From Hymenobacter sp. DG25B (GTDB lineage Bacteria > Bacteroidota > Bacteroidia > Cytophagales > Hymenobacteraceae), in NCBI RefSeq assembly GCF_000801315.1, contig NZ_CP010055.1, positions 1 through 64,000 of the forward strand: a DNA stretch of 64,000 nt, in the 5' to 3' direction. Position 1 is the first letter of the stretch, and the number at the start of each line of letters is the position of its first letter. Under the pieces are notes generated by a model, which saw only the letters and a program-made list of their open reading frames with translations, had not been told where the DNA came from and searched no databases. Both the position numbers and the translations under genes were made by a program. Positions 46,409 to 55,002 of this stretch are shown here, piece by piece.

Positions 46409-47414
46409 TTACGGCTGCACAAGGGGCCAGCCGGCGGCATCCCAACTGAGCTTCTCCAGGCGAAGCTTGGAGCGGCCCTGGTCAGCAGCATCGTAGCCGT
46501 GGAAAACCAGATAATCCTGCTTATCGAAGGTATATACCGAGTTATGTCCCAGGCCAAACCAGTTTTTGTCGCCGGCCAGCACCTGCGTGCCGCCGCCTTG
46601 TTCCAGGGCTACGCCTTCCCGGTCTACGTAGGGACCCGTAACGTTTTTAGAGCGCCCCACCATGATTTTATAAGTGCTCTGAGGGCCGCGGCAGCAGTAA
46701 TCGAAAGAAGTAAACAAGTAATAGTAGCCGTTGCGGCGGAAGATAAAGGGCGCTTCAATGGCCCCGTCCCCGGGCAGGGAATCATTCAGCTGGGGTTACG
46801 GGGGCGGCGGGCCAGCGTGCGCCACTGCTCGGGCTGGGCGGGGGCTTGCAGGTCCGGGCGCAGCTGCACCAGCTTGATGCCATCCCAGAACGAGCCAAAG
46901 GAAAGCCAGGGCGTACCGGCCTCATCCCGGATCAGGTTGGGGTCAATGGCATTCCACATATCCCGGCCGGGCACCGACTGCACCACCATTCCCTGGTCTA
47001 CCCACTTGAAGTCCTTGGCCCTGGGGTCCAGGGTTTTATTGGTGGCCAGCCCGATGCAGGAGGTGTTTTTCCCGAAAGCGGATATGGAATAGAACAGGTA
47101 ATATACCCCGTTATGAAAGGAAATATCAGGGGCCCAGATGTGGTTTCTTGTGAAGCCCGGCACAGCCTTGGTGGCCCACTGCGGGGCTGCGGCGAAGATG
47201 GGCTTTTCCGGCCGCCAGTTTTTCCGGTCTTTGGAAGACCATACTGCAATACCGGGCCCGGTGCAGAACATGAAGTAGGTGCCATTCTGCTGAGCCATGA
47301 CCGGGTCGTGGGCCGGAATCAGGGGGAGGAGTCTTTGGGGGACTGGGCCGAGCCGGCCACGCAGCCAGTCAGCAAAACCAGCAGAAATAGGGGCTTTAAC
47401 AGTGAGGAATACAT
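46409..47414 (-). pseudogene. GH43 endo-arabinanase-type lipoprotein, two frameshifts
   Basis: Paralogue of the endo-arabinanase at 33746 but without lectin and sorting domains. ATG 47414 starts a lipoprotein signal (LFLLVLLTGC). Catalytic blocks: HDPVMAQQNGTYFMFCTGPG, HIWAPDISFHNGVYYLFYS, WNAIDPNLIRDEAGTPWLSF, then GAIEAPFIFRRNGYYYLF and FTSFDYCCRGPQSTYKIMVG. The frame breaks near 47322 and 46795; at each, one missing C in a run (CCCCC for CCCCCC; CCCC for CCCCC) restores the protein. If the frameshifts are sequencing errors this is an intact enzyme of about 335 residues. Operator O7 overlaps the start codon. Confidence 0.85.
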
Positions 47415-47426
47415 AAACGATTGTGT
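47411..47426. promoter_or_regulatory. Operator O7, overlapping the GH43 start codon
   Basis: ACATAAACGATTGTGT, one mismatch to consensus. The GH43 ATG (47412-47414 on the minus strand) lies inside its left arm. Confidence 0.75.
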
Positions 47427-47669
47427 TGGGAAGGAACCTTTATTTTGTATGACCTGCTCCCTGATAAAATAGATCAGGTTGGCAGGATTATTTGAGCGTC
47501 AGCTCCAGCACGTAGCTGCTTAGAGGTTTGGCTTCCCAGTCACTGACTGGGATGCCCACCTGCATGCAGTAGTTGCCGGTATAGATTTGTATTACCAGGG
47601 GCGGGAACAGGTCAGAGTAGGAGCTTGACCGGATTGGCGATTTGCCAGCCGCCGAAGGGAAGTGGAAGG
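47427..47669. other. Gap with a possible coding tail
   Basis: About 240 bases upstream of O7. One minus-strand frame ends YTGNYCMQVGIPVSDWEAKP plus LSSYVLELTLK at a stop at about 47488, with no start. It may be the 3' relic of another glycosidase gene, or chance. Confidence 0.25.
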
Positions 47670-47695
47670 AAAAAGCCCGGAAGCCCGGGCTTTTT
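47670..47695. terminator. Rho-independent terminator after the GH51-GH43 unit
   Basis: An 11-bp perfect stem (AAAAAGCCCGG/CCGGGCTTTTT) with a 4-base loop; the T run is present on both strands. It lies 31 bases past the GH43 stop codon at 47727. Confidence 0.85.
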
Positions 47696-47726
47696 AAGAG
47701 GAAGGGCAGTGGAAGGAAGGATGGGC

Positions 47727-48716
47727 TTACTTAGCCGGCTTCACACCTTCCGTGGTCATGACTACGCGCTTCATCGTGCCATCCTTGTTGTAGTACAGGT
47801 AGTCGATGCACACCGAGCGGCGGAAGGAGCCCCCGTCGGTGGGGATGCTGCCGTTGTGGTAGATGAAATAGCTCTGCCCCTTAAACTCAATAATGGCCTG
47901 GTGATTGGTATTGGAGTTACCGGCAACTTCATTGAGAATGCCCTTAAACTCCCAGGGCCCTTCGATGCTGCGGCTCATGGCGTAGGCAATCTTCTCGGGG
48001 AACTGGTAGGCGTAGCTCAGGTAGTACCACCCCTTGTTTTTGTGAATCCAGGGGGCCTCCGTGAAGTTGGGCAGGTTGGAAACCTTGTTGATGGGGCCGT
48101 CCAGCTCCGTCATGTTGGGCTTCAGCATGGCCCAGTAACAGTTCGTGTTGCCCCAATACAGGTAGGCCTGCCCCTTATCGTCCACAAAAACGGTCGGGTC
48201 AATGTCATCCCAGGATATGGGACTCTCCGTCATATTATTGGTGATCAATGCAGAGCCCCGGGCATCCTTAAAGGGGCCGGTCGGGCTGTCGGACACCGCC
48301 ACCCCGATGCTTTTACCCGGAATGGAACCGTGCTCCACGGCCACGTACCAGTAGAACTTGCCGTTGCGCTCTATCACCTGCGAAGCCCAGGCATCGGCCT
48401 TGGCCCAGGCAAAGGCCCTTACATTAAGCGGGGAGGGGTGCTCTTTCCAGTTCACCATGTCGGTGGAGGAGTAGCACAGCCACTCGTTCATCACGTAGCG
48501 CTCCTGGCGGGCGGGGGCCTCATCGTGGCCGGCGTAGAGGTACACCGTGCCGTTGTGGACCATAGCCGCCGGGTCTGCCGTGTACTTATCCTTGATGATG
48601 GGGTTGCCAGCCACCGGCACTGCCGTCGTCTGAGCTACCGCGCAACCCGTTGTCAAGGCCAATACACTACTCAGGAAAAGGTTCGCAGCGGGCAAAAGCA
48701 GGTTTTTCAACTTCAT
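47727..48716 (-). CDS. GH43 glycosidase
   Basis: A 329-residue GH43, secreted by a signal peptide with a Cys near its end (LFLSSVLALTTGC), so probably a lipoprotein. Catalytic acids: YTADPAAMVHNGTVYLYAGH (base Asp), WDDIDPTVFVDDKGQAYLYW (Asp) and NFTEAPWIHKNKGWYYLSY (acid Glu). It is a close paralogue of the enzyme at 23196. It lies 12 bases after GH51 and is probably on the same transcript from operator O8. Confidence 0.9.
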   Translation of the reverse strand: MKLKNLLLPAANLFLSSVLALTTGCAVAQTTAVPVAGNPIIKDKYTADPAAMVHNGTVYLYAGHDEAPARQERYVMNEWLCYSSTDMVNWKEHPSPLNVRAFAWAKADAWASQVIERNGKFYWYVAVEHGSIPGKSIGVAVSDSPTGPFKDARGSALITNNMTESPISWDDIDPTVFVDDKGQAYLYWGNTNCYWAMLKPNMTELDGPINKVSNLPNFTEAPWIHKNKGWYYLSYAYQFPEKIAYAMSRSIEGPWEFKGILNEVAGNSNTNHQAIIEFKGQSYFIYHNGSIPTDGGSFRRSVCIDYLYYNKDGTMKRVVMTTEGVKPAK

Positions 48717-48728
48717 GATACTGCTCGC

Positions 48729-50847
48729 TTAGCGCTTGCCGGGAATCCGCAGCACGGTGAAGGAATTGGGGGCCAGCGTGTAGGACACGTTAGCCGAGGA
48801 CACCTTGAACTTCTCCTCCTTGGGGGCCACATTCATGGGCTGCTCCAGGCTGTTCACCGCGTTCAGGTCGTTGCTGGCCAGCACAATGGCCCTGCCGGCT
48901 TTGCCCAGCTTTTTCACGCCCTGCAGATTGATGGTAACCGGGCGGGCTTCGGTGGAGTAGTTCACCAGCTTCACAATGATTTCGCCGGTTTTATCGTCGG
49001 CCACGGCGCTGCTGAACAGGTTGTCCTGGCCATTTTTGGCGTTGTCGCCGCGCTGCACCGGCAGCATGGTGGTGCCGGGGTTGGTGGAGTACATCTTCTG
49101 CACGTAGTAGTTGGGCGTGCCGTAGGACTTCAGGTTGTCAAACCAAATCATATCCGGGGTCCACTGCCAGGCCTCCACGTGGGCAAACAGGGGGGCGTAG
49201 GACGCCATAATCACCTTGTCGGCGTTGCGCTCCAGGCCGGTCATAAAGGCGGCTTCGGAAATGGCCGCATCCCAGCTGTTCTTGTTGTCGGGGGAGCCGA
49301 TGGCTACCGTTTGGGCAGCGTACTCGCCGGCAAAGATCTTGGAGCCGGTGGTGGGGTAGTTGTCATAGCGGCCCACGTTCTGGCGGAACCACTCCGGCTT
49401 GGCGTAGTAGTGCTCGTCAATTACCTCGGCCTTTAGCTCGCGCAGGCGCTTGGTGGCCATGTCGAACAAAGGCCCATCGGGCGCGGGGCCGGCGCTGGAC
49501 ACAATGTTGATGGTGGGGTACTTGGCTTTCACGGCCTTCATAAAGGGCTCGTAGCGCTCCAGGTACTGGGGCCCCACTGCTCATTGCCGATGCCAATGTA
49601 TTTCAGGTTGAAGGGGGCCGGGTGGCCCATGGCCACACGCTTGGCACCCCAGGCGCTGCTGGCCGGACCGTTGGCAAACTCAATCAGATCCAGGGCATCC
49701 TGAATAAAGGTTTCCAGGGTCGGGTCATCGTCGGCGTGGTTATGGCCGGCGGGAGCCGCAGAGGCGCTGGGGCCCGCCGTACCACCCGTGCTGCTGATGG
49801 GAGCCAGCTCGGCGGAGTTAAACTGGCAGGCCATGCCTACGTTCAGAATCGGCACGGGCTCGGCGCCAATGTCTTCGGAAAGCTGGAAGTACTCAAAGAA
49901 GCCCAGGCCAAAAGACTGGTAGTAGTCCGGGGTGGAGCGGTGCTTGAACTCCATGTTCCAGCGGTTCACCAGCGGCACGCGGGAGGCCAGGTCGCCAATG
50001 GTTTCTTTCCACTGGTAGCGCTCCGTCAGGTTGCGGCCTTCCACAATGCAGCCGCCGGGGAAGCGCAGGAAGCCGGGGTTCATATCCTTGAGCAGCTGCA
50101 CCAGATCCGTGCGCAGGCCATTCTCCCGCTTGTTCCAGGTGTCTTTCGGGAACAGGGATACTACGTCCAGGTCCAGGGTGCCCGCGCCTTCCATGGTCAG
50201 CTTCAGGCGGGCTTTGGGGCCGTGCCCGCTGACTTTAATACGGCGGTGTATTTTTTCCACTCCCCGGTAAGGCCGGTGATTTTGGTTTGCGCCAGTACTC
50301 TGCCGGAGACGGCCGCCTCCGGGCCGGGGCCGCGCTGGCCTTCTTCCTCCAGGGTCACGTTCAGCCCGCTCACGCTGCCGGGCCCTTTCCGCAGGTACAC
50401 GGAGAAGGTGTACTCGCCCCCTTCCTTTACGCCCATGCCGCGGAAACCTTCATTTACAAAGCCCGCATCCGGACTGGCCGTGGCCGCCGTCATCCGCAGA
50501 AAGTGGCGGTTGGCATTGCTGATGGGCTCCTGGCTGGATACGGTGTAGGTAGACAGGGCCGCGGCGCCGTTAATACCGCGCCAGCCCAGCAGGTGCTCAT
50601 CCAGCTCAAACGACTTGTTCTTGACCAGCTCCGGGTACAAACCGCCATCCGCCGCGAAGTTGATATCCTCGAAAAAGAGGCCGTACATGGTTTTGGCGAT
50701 GGGTGCGCCGGGCTTGTTTACCTGAACCGTGATGGTGTTGGCGGCATTTTTGGACTGGGACAGGGCCGGGGAATAAACAAACGGGCTGCACAAAGCCAGG
50801 CTGCCGGCCAGCAGGGCAAATCGGGTGGGAGAGGATGGGGGCATCAT
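48729..50847 (-). pseudogene. GH51 alpha-L-arabinofuranosidase, two frameshifts
   Basis: A large exo-enzyme that removes alpha-L-arabinofuranose from arabinan and arabinoxylan. ATG 50847 (or 50844) starts a signal peptide (RFALLAGSLALCSPFVYSPA). N-terminal part: VNKPGAPIAKTMYGLFFEDI, FAADGGLYPELVKNKSFELD and a carbohydrate-binding-like insert. Catalytic barrel: NPGFLRFPGGCIVEG, YIGIGNEQWGPQYLERYEPF with the acid/base Glu, and SKIFAGEYAAQTVAIG with the nucleophile Glu; a C-terminal beta domain ends SFTVLRIPGKR. Frame changes near 50225 and 49567 are each repaired by one extra base (a G after AAAG; a C in CCCC). Intact length would be about 705 residues. Confidence 0.9.
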
Positions 50848-50966
50848 AAAGTAAATGGCGAAGCGCAGAACACCTGGCGGCAAAGAAATACCCGGCCGGT
50901 CTGCCGCAAATGGGAATAAGATGGAAGATCCACTGAGCTGGCCACTGAGATAACAGCAGGCAGCGG

Positions 50967-50982
50967 GCACAATCGTTTGTGT
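50967..50982. promoter_or_regulatory. Operator O8, upstream of GH51
   Basis: GCACAATCGTTTGTGT, one base from consensus, 120 bases before the GH51 start and 191 bp from O9 in the shared divergent promoter region (50848-51187). Confidence 0.85.
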
Positions 50983-51150
50983 AAAGTAATAAGTAAATCT
51001 TAACAATTGGTTAATTTAATCTGAAAATAATTGCGGAGTATTCCTTTCCTAGGGAGGTCGGCTAAGAAGCTATTATGCCTCTCCTACTCGGGGATACGAT
51101 AAAAAATGAGAATATATTTCGGCTTCTGACGCTAGCTTTCCAGATAATCC

Positions 51151-51173
51151 TATCTTTACACAAAGCATTGTGT
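51151..51173 (+). promoter_or_regulatory. lacI-type regulator promoter box with operator O9
   Basis: TATCTTTA at 51151-51158 fits the Bacteroidota -7 box (TAnnTTTG) at 7 of 8 positions. ACACAAAGCATTGTGT at 51158-51173 is an operator with perfect arms and a variant centre, directly on the expected transcription start and 14 bases before the regulator's ATG. This points to self-repression. Confidence 0.7.
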
Positions 51174-51187
51174 AGCTCTCCCTCCTC

Positions 51188-52288
51188 ATGGCACCTCGAA
51201 AAAAACAAGCTCCGGACCTAACCTCCAGCAACCCAGTATCCATGGCCGACCTGGCCCGGGAGCTGGGCGTGTCCATGACCACCATTTCCCGGGCCCTGAG
51301 CGACCACCACAGCATTGGCCCGGCCATGAAGCAGAAAGTGCTCAAGCTGGCCAAGAAATACAACTACCAGCCCAACCGCCTGGCCTCCGCCCTGCGCAAA
51401 GGCAAAAGCCAGCTGCTGGGCATTGTGGTGCCATATATTGAGGGCCGGTTCTTTCCTTCGGTAGTGCACGGCATTGAGTCAGCCGCCAGCAAAGCGGGCT
51501 ACAATGTTATCATCTGCCAGTCCAACGAGGACGTGGCCCAGGAGCGGCGCAACCTCGATATTCTGCTTAGCGCCCAGGTAGCCGGCATTCTGGTGTCGCT
51601 CTCCCGCACTACCCTGGATTACCGCCACTTTGATAAAGTGCGCAGCCGGGGCATGCCCCTGGTGTTTTTTGACCGGGTAGTGGAGGGCGACAATGTAAAT
51701 GCCGTCATTCTCGATGACCAGGAAGGCGGCTACGTCTCCACGCGCCACCTGATCAGCCAGGGCTGCCGCCGCATTGCGCACCTGGCCGGACCCCAGCACC
51801 TGAACATCTACAAAAACCGTCGCCAGGGGTACTTCGACGCCCTGCGCGAAGCCGGCCTGCCCGAGGATGAAAGCCTGGTGCTTTACTCCGACATGGGGCA
51901 GGAGCAGGGTGCGGAAGGCCTGCGTCAGCTGCTGGCCCTGCCCAACCCGCCGGATGCGGTGTTTGCGGCCGGCGACTACAGTGCCCTGGGCGCCATGCAG
52001 GAAGCCAAGCGCCAGGGCCTGCGCGTGCCCGAGGACATTGCCATCAGCGGCTTCAGCAATGAGGCCTTCACCGTCATCACCGAGCCCACCATCACCACCA
52101 TTGATCAGCGCTGCGAGGAAATGGGCCAGGCCGCCGTACGCCTGCTGCTGGAAGTAATTGAGGCCGATGGCCGCCCCTTCGCTCCCCGGCAGGTGGCCCT
52201 GCGGCCAGAGCTGCTGGTCCGCAAGTCATCGGTGCGGCAGGTGGAAGAGTTGGTGGCTACCTCCGGGGTAATCCCGGTAACCGCCTAA
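51188..52288 (+). CDS. LacI/GalR-family transcriptional regulator of the arabinan regulon
   Basis: A 366-residue repressor-type regulator. An N-terminal extension of about 20 residues precedes the helix-turn-helix (SMADLARELGVSMTTISRAL), then the hinge helix (NYQPNRLASALRKGKSQLLG) and a periplasmic-binding-protein-like effector domain (LGIVVPYIEGRFFPSVVHGI; VFFDRVVEGDNVNAVILDDQ; PEDIAISGFSNEAFTVITEP). It is the only gene of the PUL on the plus strand, at its edge, divergent from GH51, and has the regulon palindrome in front of its own start. The effector (arabinose, an arabino-oligosaccharide or a phosphorylated intermediate) is not shown by the sequence. Bacteroidota usually control arabinose by other regulators such as a NrtR-like AraR, so use of a LacI protein is of interest. 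Confidence 0.93.
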   Translation: MAPRKKQAPDLTSSNPVSMADLARELGVSMTTISRALSDHHSIGPAMKQKVLKLAKKYNYQPNRLASALRKGKSQLLGIVVPYIEGRFFPSVVHGIESAASKAGYNVIICQSNEDVAQERRNLDILLSAQVAGILVSLSRTTLDYRHFDKVRSRGMPLVFFDRVVEGDNVNAVILDDQEGGYVSTRHLISQGCRRIAHLAGPQHLNIYKNRRQGYFDALREAGLPEDESLVLYSDMGQEQGAEGLRQLLALPNPPDAVFAAGDYSALGAMQEAKRQGLRVPEDIAISGFSNEAFTVITEPTITTIDQRCEEMGQAAVRLLLEVIEADGRPFAPRQVALRPELLVRKSSVRQVEELVATSGVIPVTA

Positions 52289-52297
52289 CTCCGCAGG

Positions 52298-53011
52298 ATG
52301 ATGGCGCCCGGGCACCTGCTTTTTCTGGACACGGAAACCACCGGGCTGCCCGCCCGCTGGGATCGGCCGTACGCGGAAAAGCAGGCCTGGCCGTATGTAG
52401 CCCAGCTGGGGTGGTTGATTTATACGCAGGAGGGCGAACTGGTCAAGACCACCAAGGCCTACCTGCAGATTCCGCCCGGCAGCATGCCGGCCTCCGCCAC
52501 GGCCATTCATGGGCTGAGCTCCGAATTTATGCGGGTGCATGGCCGCGACCCCAAAGCCGTGCTGCGCCTGCTGCTGCAGGATTTAGCCAGGTATCAGCCC
52601 CGGGTGATTGGCCACTTCCTGCAGCTGGACTTTCACGTTTTGGGCGCAGCCTTTGCGCGGGCAGATCTGGGAAATCCTCTGCCGGATTTACCCCAGTTCT
52701 GCACGATGCAGCCCACCTGGCCTTCCCTGCAAGGCGAGCCCCAGCAGCGCCATCTGCGTCTGCATGAGCTACACGAGCTGCTCTTTAATGAGCCGATGGA
52801 GCGCCTGCATGATGCCTTTGTAGATGCTCAGGCCACCGCGCGCTGCTTTTTTGAACTGCGCCGCCGGGGGCTAATCTCCCCGGAGCTCATGGAGAACCAA
52901 CCCCGGCTAACTACGCCTACCCAGCAAATCAAACCACACCCGTTCAGATGGCTGTTCCTGCTGGCGTCGGCTGGTAGCTTTCCGCTTGTAGCCTGGCTTG
53001 TATATGGATGA
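52298..53011 (+). CDS. DEDDh 3'-5' exonuclease (DnaQ-like) with C-terminal membrane helix
   Basis: Exonuclease-fold protein related to DNA polymerase III epsilon. ExoI: LLFLDTETTG (metal-binding Asp and Glu). ExoII: VIGHFLQLDFHVLGAAF (Asp). ExoIII: RLHDAFVDAQATARCFF (His and Asp). A C-terminal hydrophobic stretch (WLFLLASAGSFPLVAWLVY) suggests membrane anchoring. It overlaps the next gene by 8 bases. This exonuclease plus DUF294/CBS pairing is widespread and its physiological role is unclear. It starts 9 bases after the LacI gene, so it could be co-transcribed with the regulator. Confidence 0.87.
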   Translation: MMAPGHLLFLDTETTGLPARWDRPYAEKQAWPYVAQLGWLIYTQEGELVKTTKAYLQIPPGSMPASATAIHGLSSEFMRVHGRDPKAVLRLLLQDLARYQPRVIGHFLQLDFHVLGAAFARADLGNPLPDLPQFCTMQPTWPSLQGEPQQRHLRLHELHELLFNEPMERLHDAFVDAQATARCFFELRRRGLISPELMENQPRLTTPTQQIKPHPFRWLFLLASAGSFPLVAWLVYG

Positions 53012-54908
53012 CCGTCTTGCTTTTGTCCGCACCGTAACGCCCTTCAACCTGCTGCCCGATGAGGTGCTGCAGGGCGTGGTAAACCTGCTGCAGGAAGTAC
53101 GCCATCCGCGTGAGGCCCTGCTCTACCAGCAGGACACCTCCAAGCTGCGCAGCCTGGATATTATTGCGGAGGGCGAGTACGAAACCTTCTTTTACGACAG
53201 CGGGCAGCACAAGCGCCTCCCGGAAACCTACGGTCCTGGCACCTGCTACGGGGGCATGTCCATTCTGCTCAACAAGAAACGCTCCCTGCGCACCGTGGTG
53301 GTGCACAAAGGCACCCGCGTACTGCAGCTGCCGCGCCGCGACTTCCGCGCCCTGTGCCAGGCCTACGAGCCTTTCTTTCATTATTTCACGGCCCGCTACG
53401 GGGAGCGGATGCAGGACGAGGAATACGCCCACTTCGTGAAGCCCGTTACTACCCCGGAGCAGAACTTCCTGGTGGCCGACCAGCTGTTTTCCCGACGCAT
53501 CAACACCCTGGAGGTGCGCGAGCTGGTGACCTGCCCCGCCGACCTGCCCATTTATGAGGCCGCCCGCCGCATGGCCGCCGCCAAGGTTAGCTGCCTTTTC
53601 GTGACGGAAGCCGGAACTGACCAGATTATCGGCTACTGCACCGACATCACCCTGCGGGACAAAGTCATTGCCCGGCAGCTGGACGCCGCCCGCCCGCTGG
53701 GCGAGGTAGTGGCCACACCCATTGTATCTATTCCGCAGGATGCTTATGTGTATGAGGCTATTCTGCGCATGTTCCAGACCAAAACCCGCTATTTGCTGGT
53801 AGAGAAGAACGGAATGTACAGTGGGTTTCTGAGTCGCAATAAGCTGCTCAGTGACCTGGCGCAGTCGCCCTTCATGTTCATTCAGGCCGTGAAGCTGGCC
53901 CAGAGTACCAGGGAGCTGAAGCGGCGCTGGGAAATGGTGCCCGACATTGTCAGCCAGCTGCTCAGCCGGGGGGTGAAGGCGGAAATCGTGAACCAGGTGA
54001 TATCCACCGTGGCCGACACCATTGCCCTGAAGGTGATTGAAAACGTGCTGGCCGAGCACGGGCCCGCCCCGGCCAGGTTTGTGTTTATGGTGCTGGGCAG
54101 TGAGGGCCGCCAGGAGCAAACCCTGCTCACCGACCAGGACAACGCCATTATCTACGAGGACAAGGCCAATGAGCAGCGGGAGCTGGTGCGCGCCTACTTC
54201 CTGCGGTTTGCCGCCGCCGTTTCCGACCAGCTCGACCACATTGGCCTGCACTACTGTACGGGCGGCTTCATGGCCAAAAACTCCAAGTGGACGCATTCCC
54301 TCTCGCACTGGAAGCGCAACTACCACACCTGGATGAGCGAGTCGAACGCGGAGACGGTCATGCAGTTTGCCACTTTCTTCGACTGCCGGTATCTGTATGG
54401 GGAAGCCTCCCTGATGGAGGAGCTGCAGGTATTTCTGCACCAGGAGCTAACCCAGCCCCTGGACCGATTCCTGTTCTTTATGGCCAGGAATGCTTTGCAG
54501 TATGAGCCGCCCCTGACCTTTTTCCGGAGCTTCCGGACTTTCGCCCAGGAAGGCCACCAGGTTTTCGACCTGAAGAAAACCATGTCGCCCATTGTCGACC
54601 TGGTGCGGGTGTATGCCCTGAAGCACCAGATTTTCAGCACCAACACCGGCGAGCGGCTTGCCCGGCTTCGGGAAAAGGGAGTGTTCAAGGAAAAGGAATA
54701 TCAGGAGCTGCTGCAGGCCTATTACTACCTGATGGGAATGCGCCTGAAAAAACAGGCCCATCAGCTCAGCAGCGACCGCACGCCTCCAACCAACTACCTG
54801 GATCCTTCCACCTTAACGCAAGTGGAGCAGGTTACGCTCAAGGAAATCTTCAAGGTAATTGGTGACTTCCAGGTCAAAATCAAAGTCAATTTCACGAAGT
54901 CAATTTAA
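53004..54908 (+). CDS. DUF294 putative nucleotidyltransferase with cNMP-binding and CBS domains
   Basis: A multidomain signalling protein of about 634 residues. Order: cyclic-nucleotide-binding-like domain (residues about 10-130, LDIIAEGEYETFFYDSG and GPGTCYGGMSILLNKK), two CBS domains (about 165-290), a DUF294 nucleotidyltransferase core (about 340-480, VLGSEGRQEQTLLTDQDNAI with the GSxxR and DxD-like acidic motifs), and a DUF294 C-terminal helical domain (MGMRLKKQAHQL near the end). ATG 53004 overlaps the exonuclease stop, so translation is probably coupled. The family resembles GlnD-type uridylyltransferases but the target is unknown. Confidence 0.9.
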   Translation: MDDRLAFVRTVTPFNLLPDEVLQGVVNLLQEVRHPREALLYQQDTSKLRSLDIIAEGEYETFFYDSGQHKRLPETYGPGTCYGGMSILLNKKRSLRTVVVHKGTRVLQLPRRDFRALCQAYEPFFHYFTARYGERMQDEEYAHFVKPVTTPEQNFLVADQLFSRRINTLEVRELVTCPADLPIYEAARRMAAAKVSCLFVTEAGTDQIIGYCTDITLRDKVIARQLDAARPLGEVVATPIVSIPQDAYVYEAILRMFQTKTRYLLVEKNGMYSGFLSRNKLLSDLAQSPFMFIQAVKLAQSTRELKRRWEMVPDIVSQLLSRGVKAEIVNQVISTVADTIALKVIENVLAEHGPAPARFVFMVLGSEGRQEQTLLTDQDNAIIYEDKANEQRELVRAYFLRFAAAVSDQLDHIGLHYCTGGFMAKNSKWTHSLSHWKRNYHTWMSESNAETVMQFATFFDCRYLYGEASLMEELQVFLHQELTQPLDRFLFFMARNALQYEPPLTFFRSFRTFAQEGHQVFDLKKTMSPIVDLVRVYALKHQIFSTNTGERLARLREKGVFKEKEYQELLQAYYYLMGMRLKKQAHQLSSDRTPPTNYLDPSTLTQVEQVTLKEIFKVIGDFQVKIKVNFTKSI

Positions 54909-55002
54909 GTGGTTTACCGGTATCGGATTATCCTTACCTGATTGCGCCAGCGCCGAATGGCTCGCAGCTTTTCTCTGATTTTTCTCCCCTATGTCTGCCC
55001 GT

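Noticed and set aside
47625..49436. A 603-codon plus-strand open frame
   Set aside because: It is the antisense of the GH43 (47727-48716) and GH51 genes, rich in Gly, His and Val as expected for a shadow frame, with no domain.
52944..54440. A 498-codon minus-strand open frame
   Set aside because: It is antisense of the exonuclease tail and the DUF294 gene, both of which have clear motifs.
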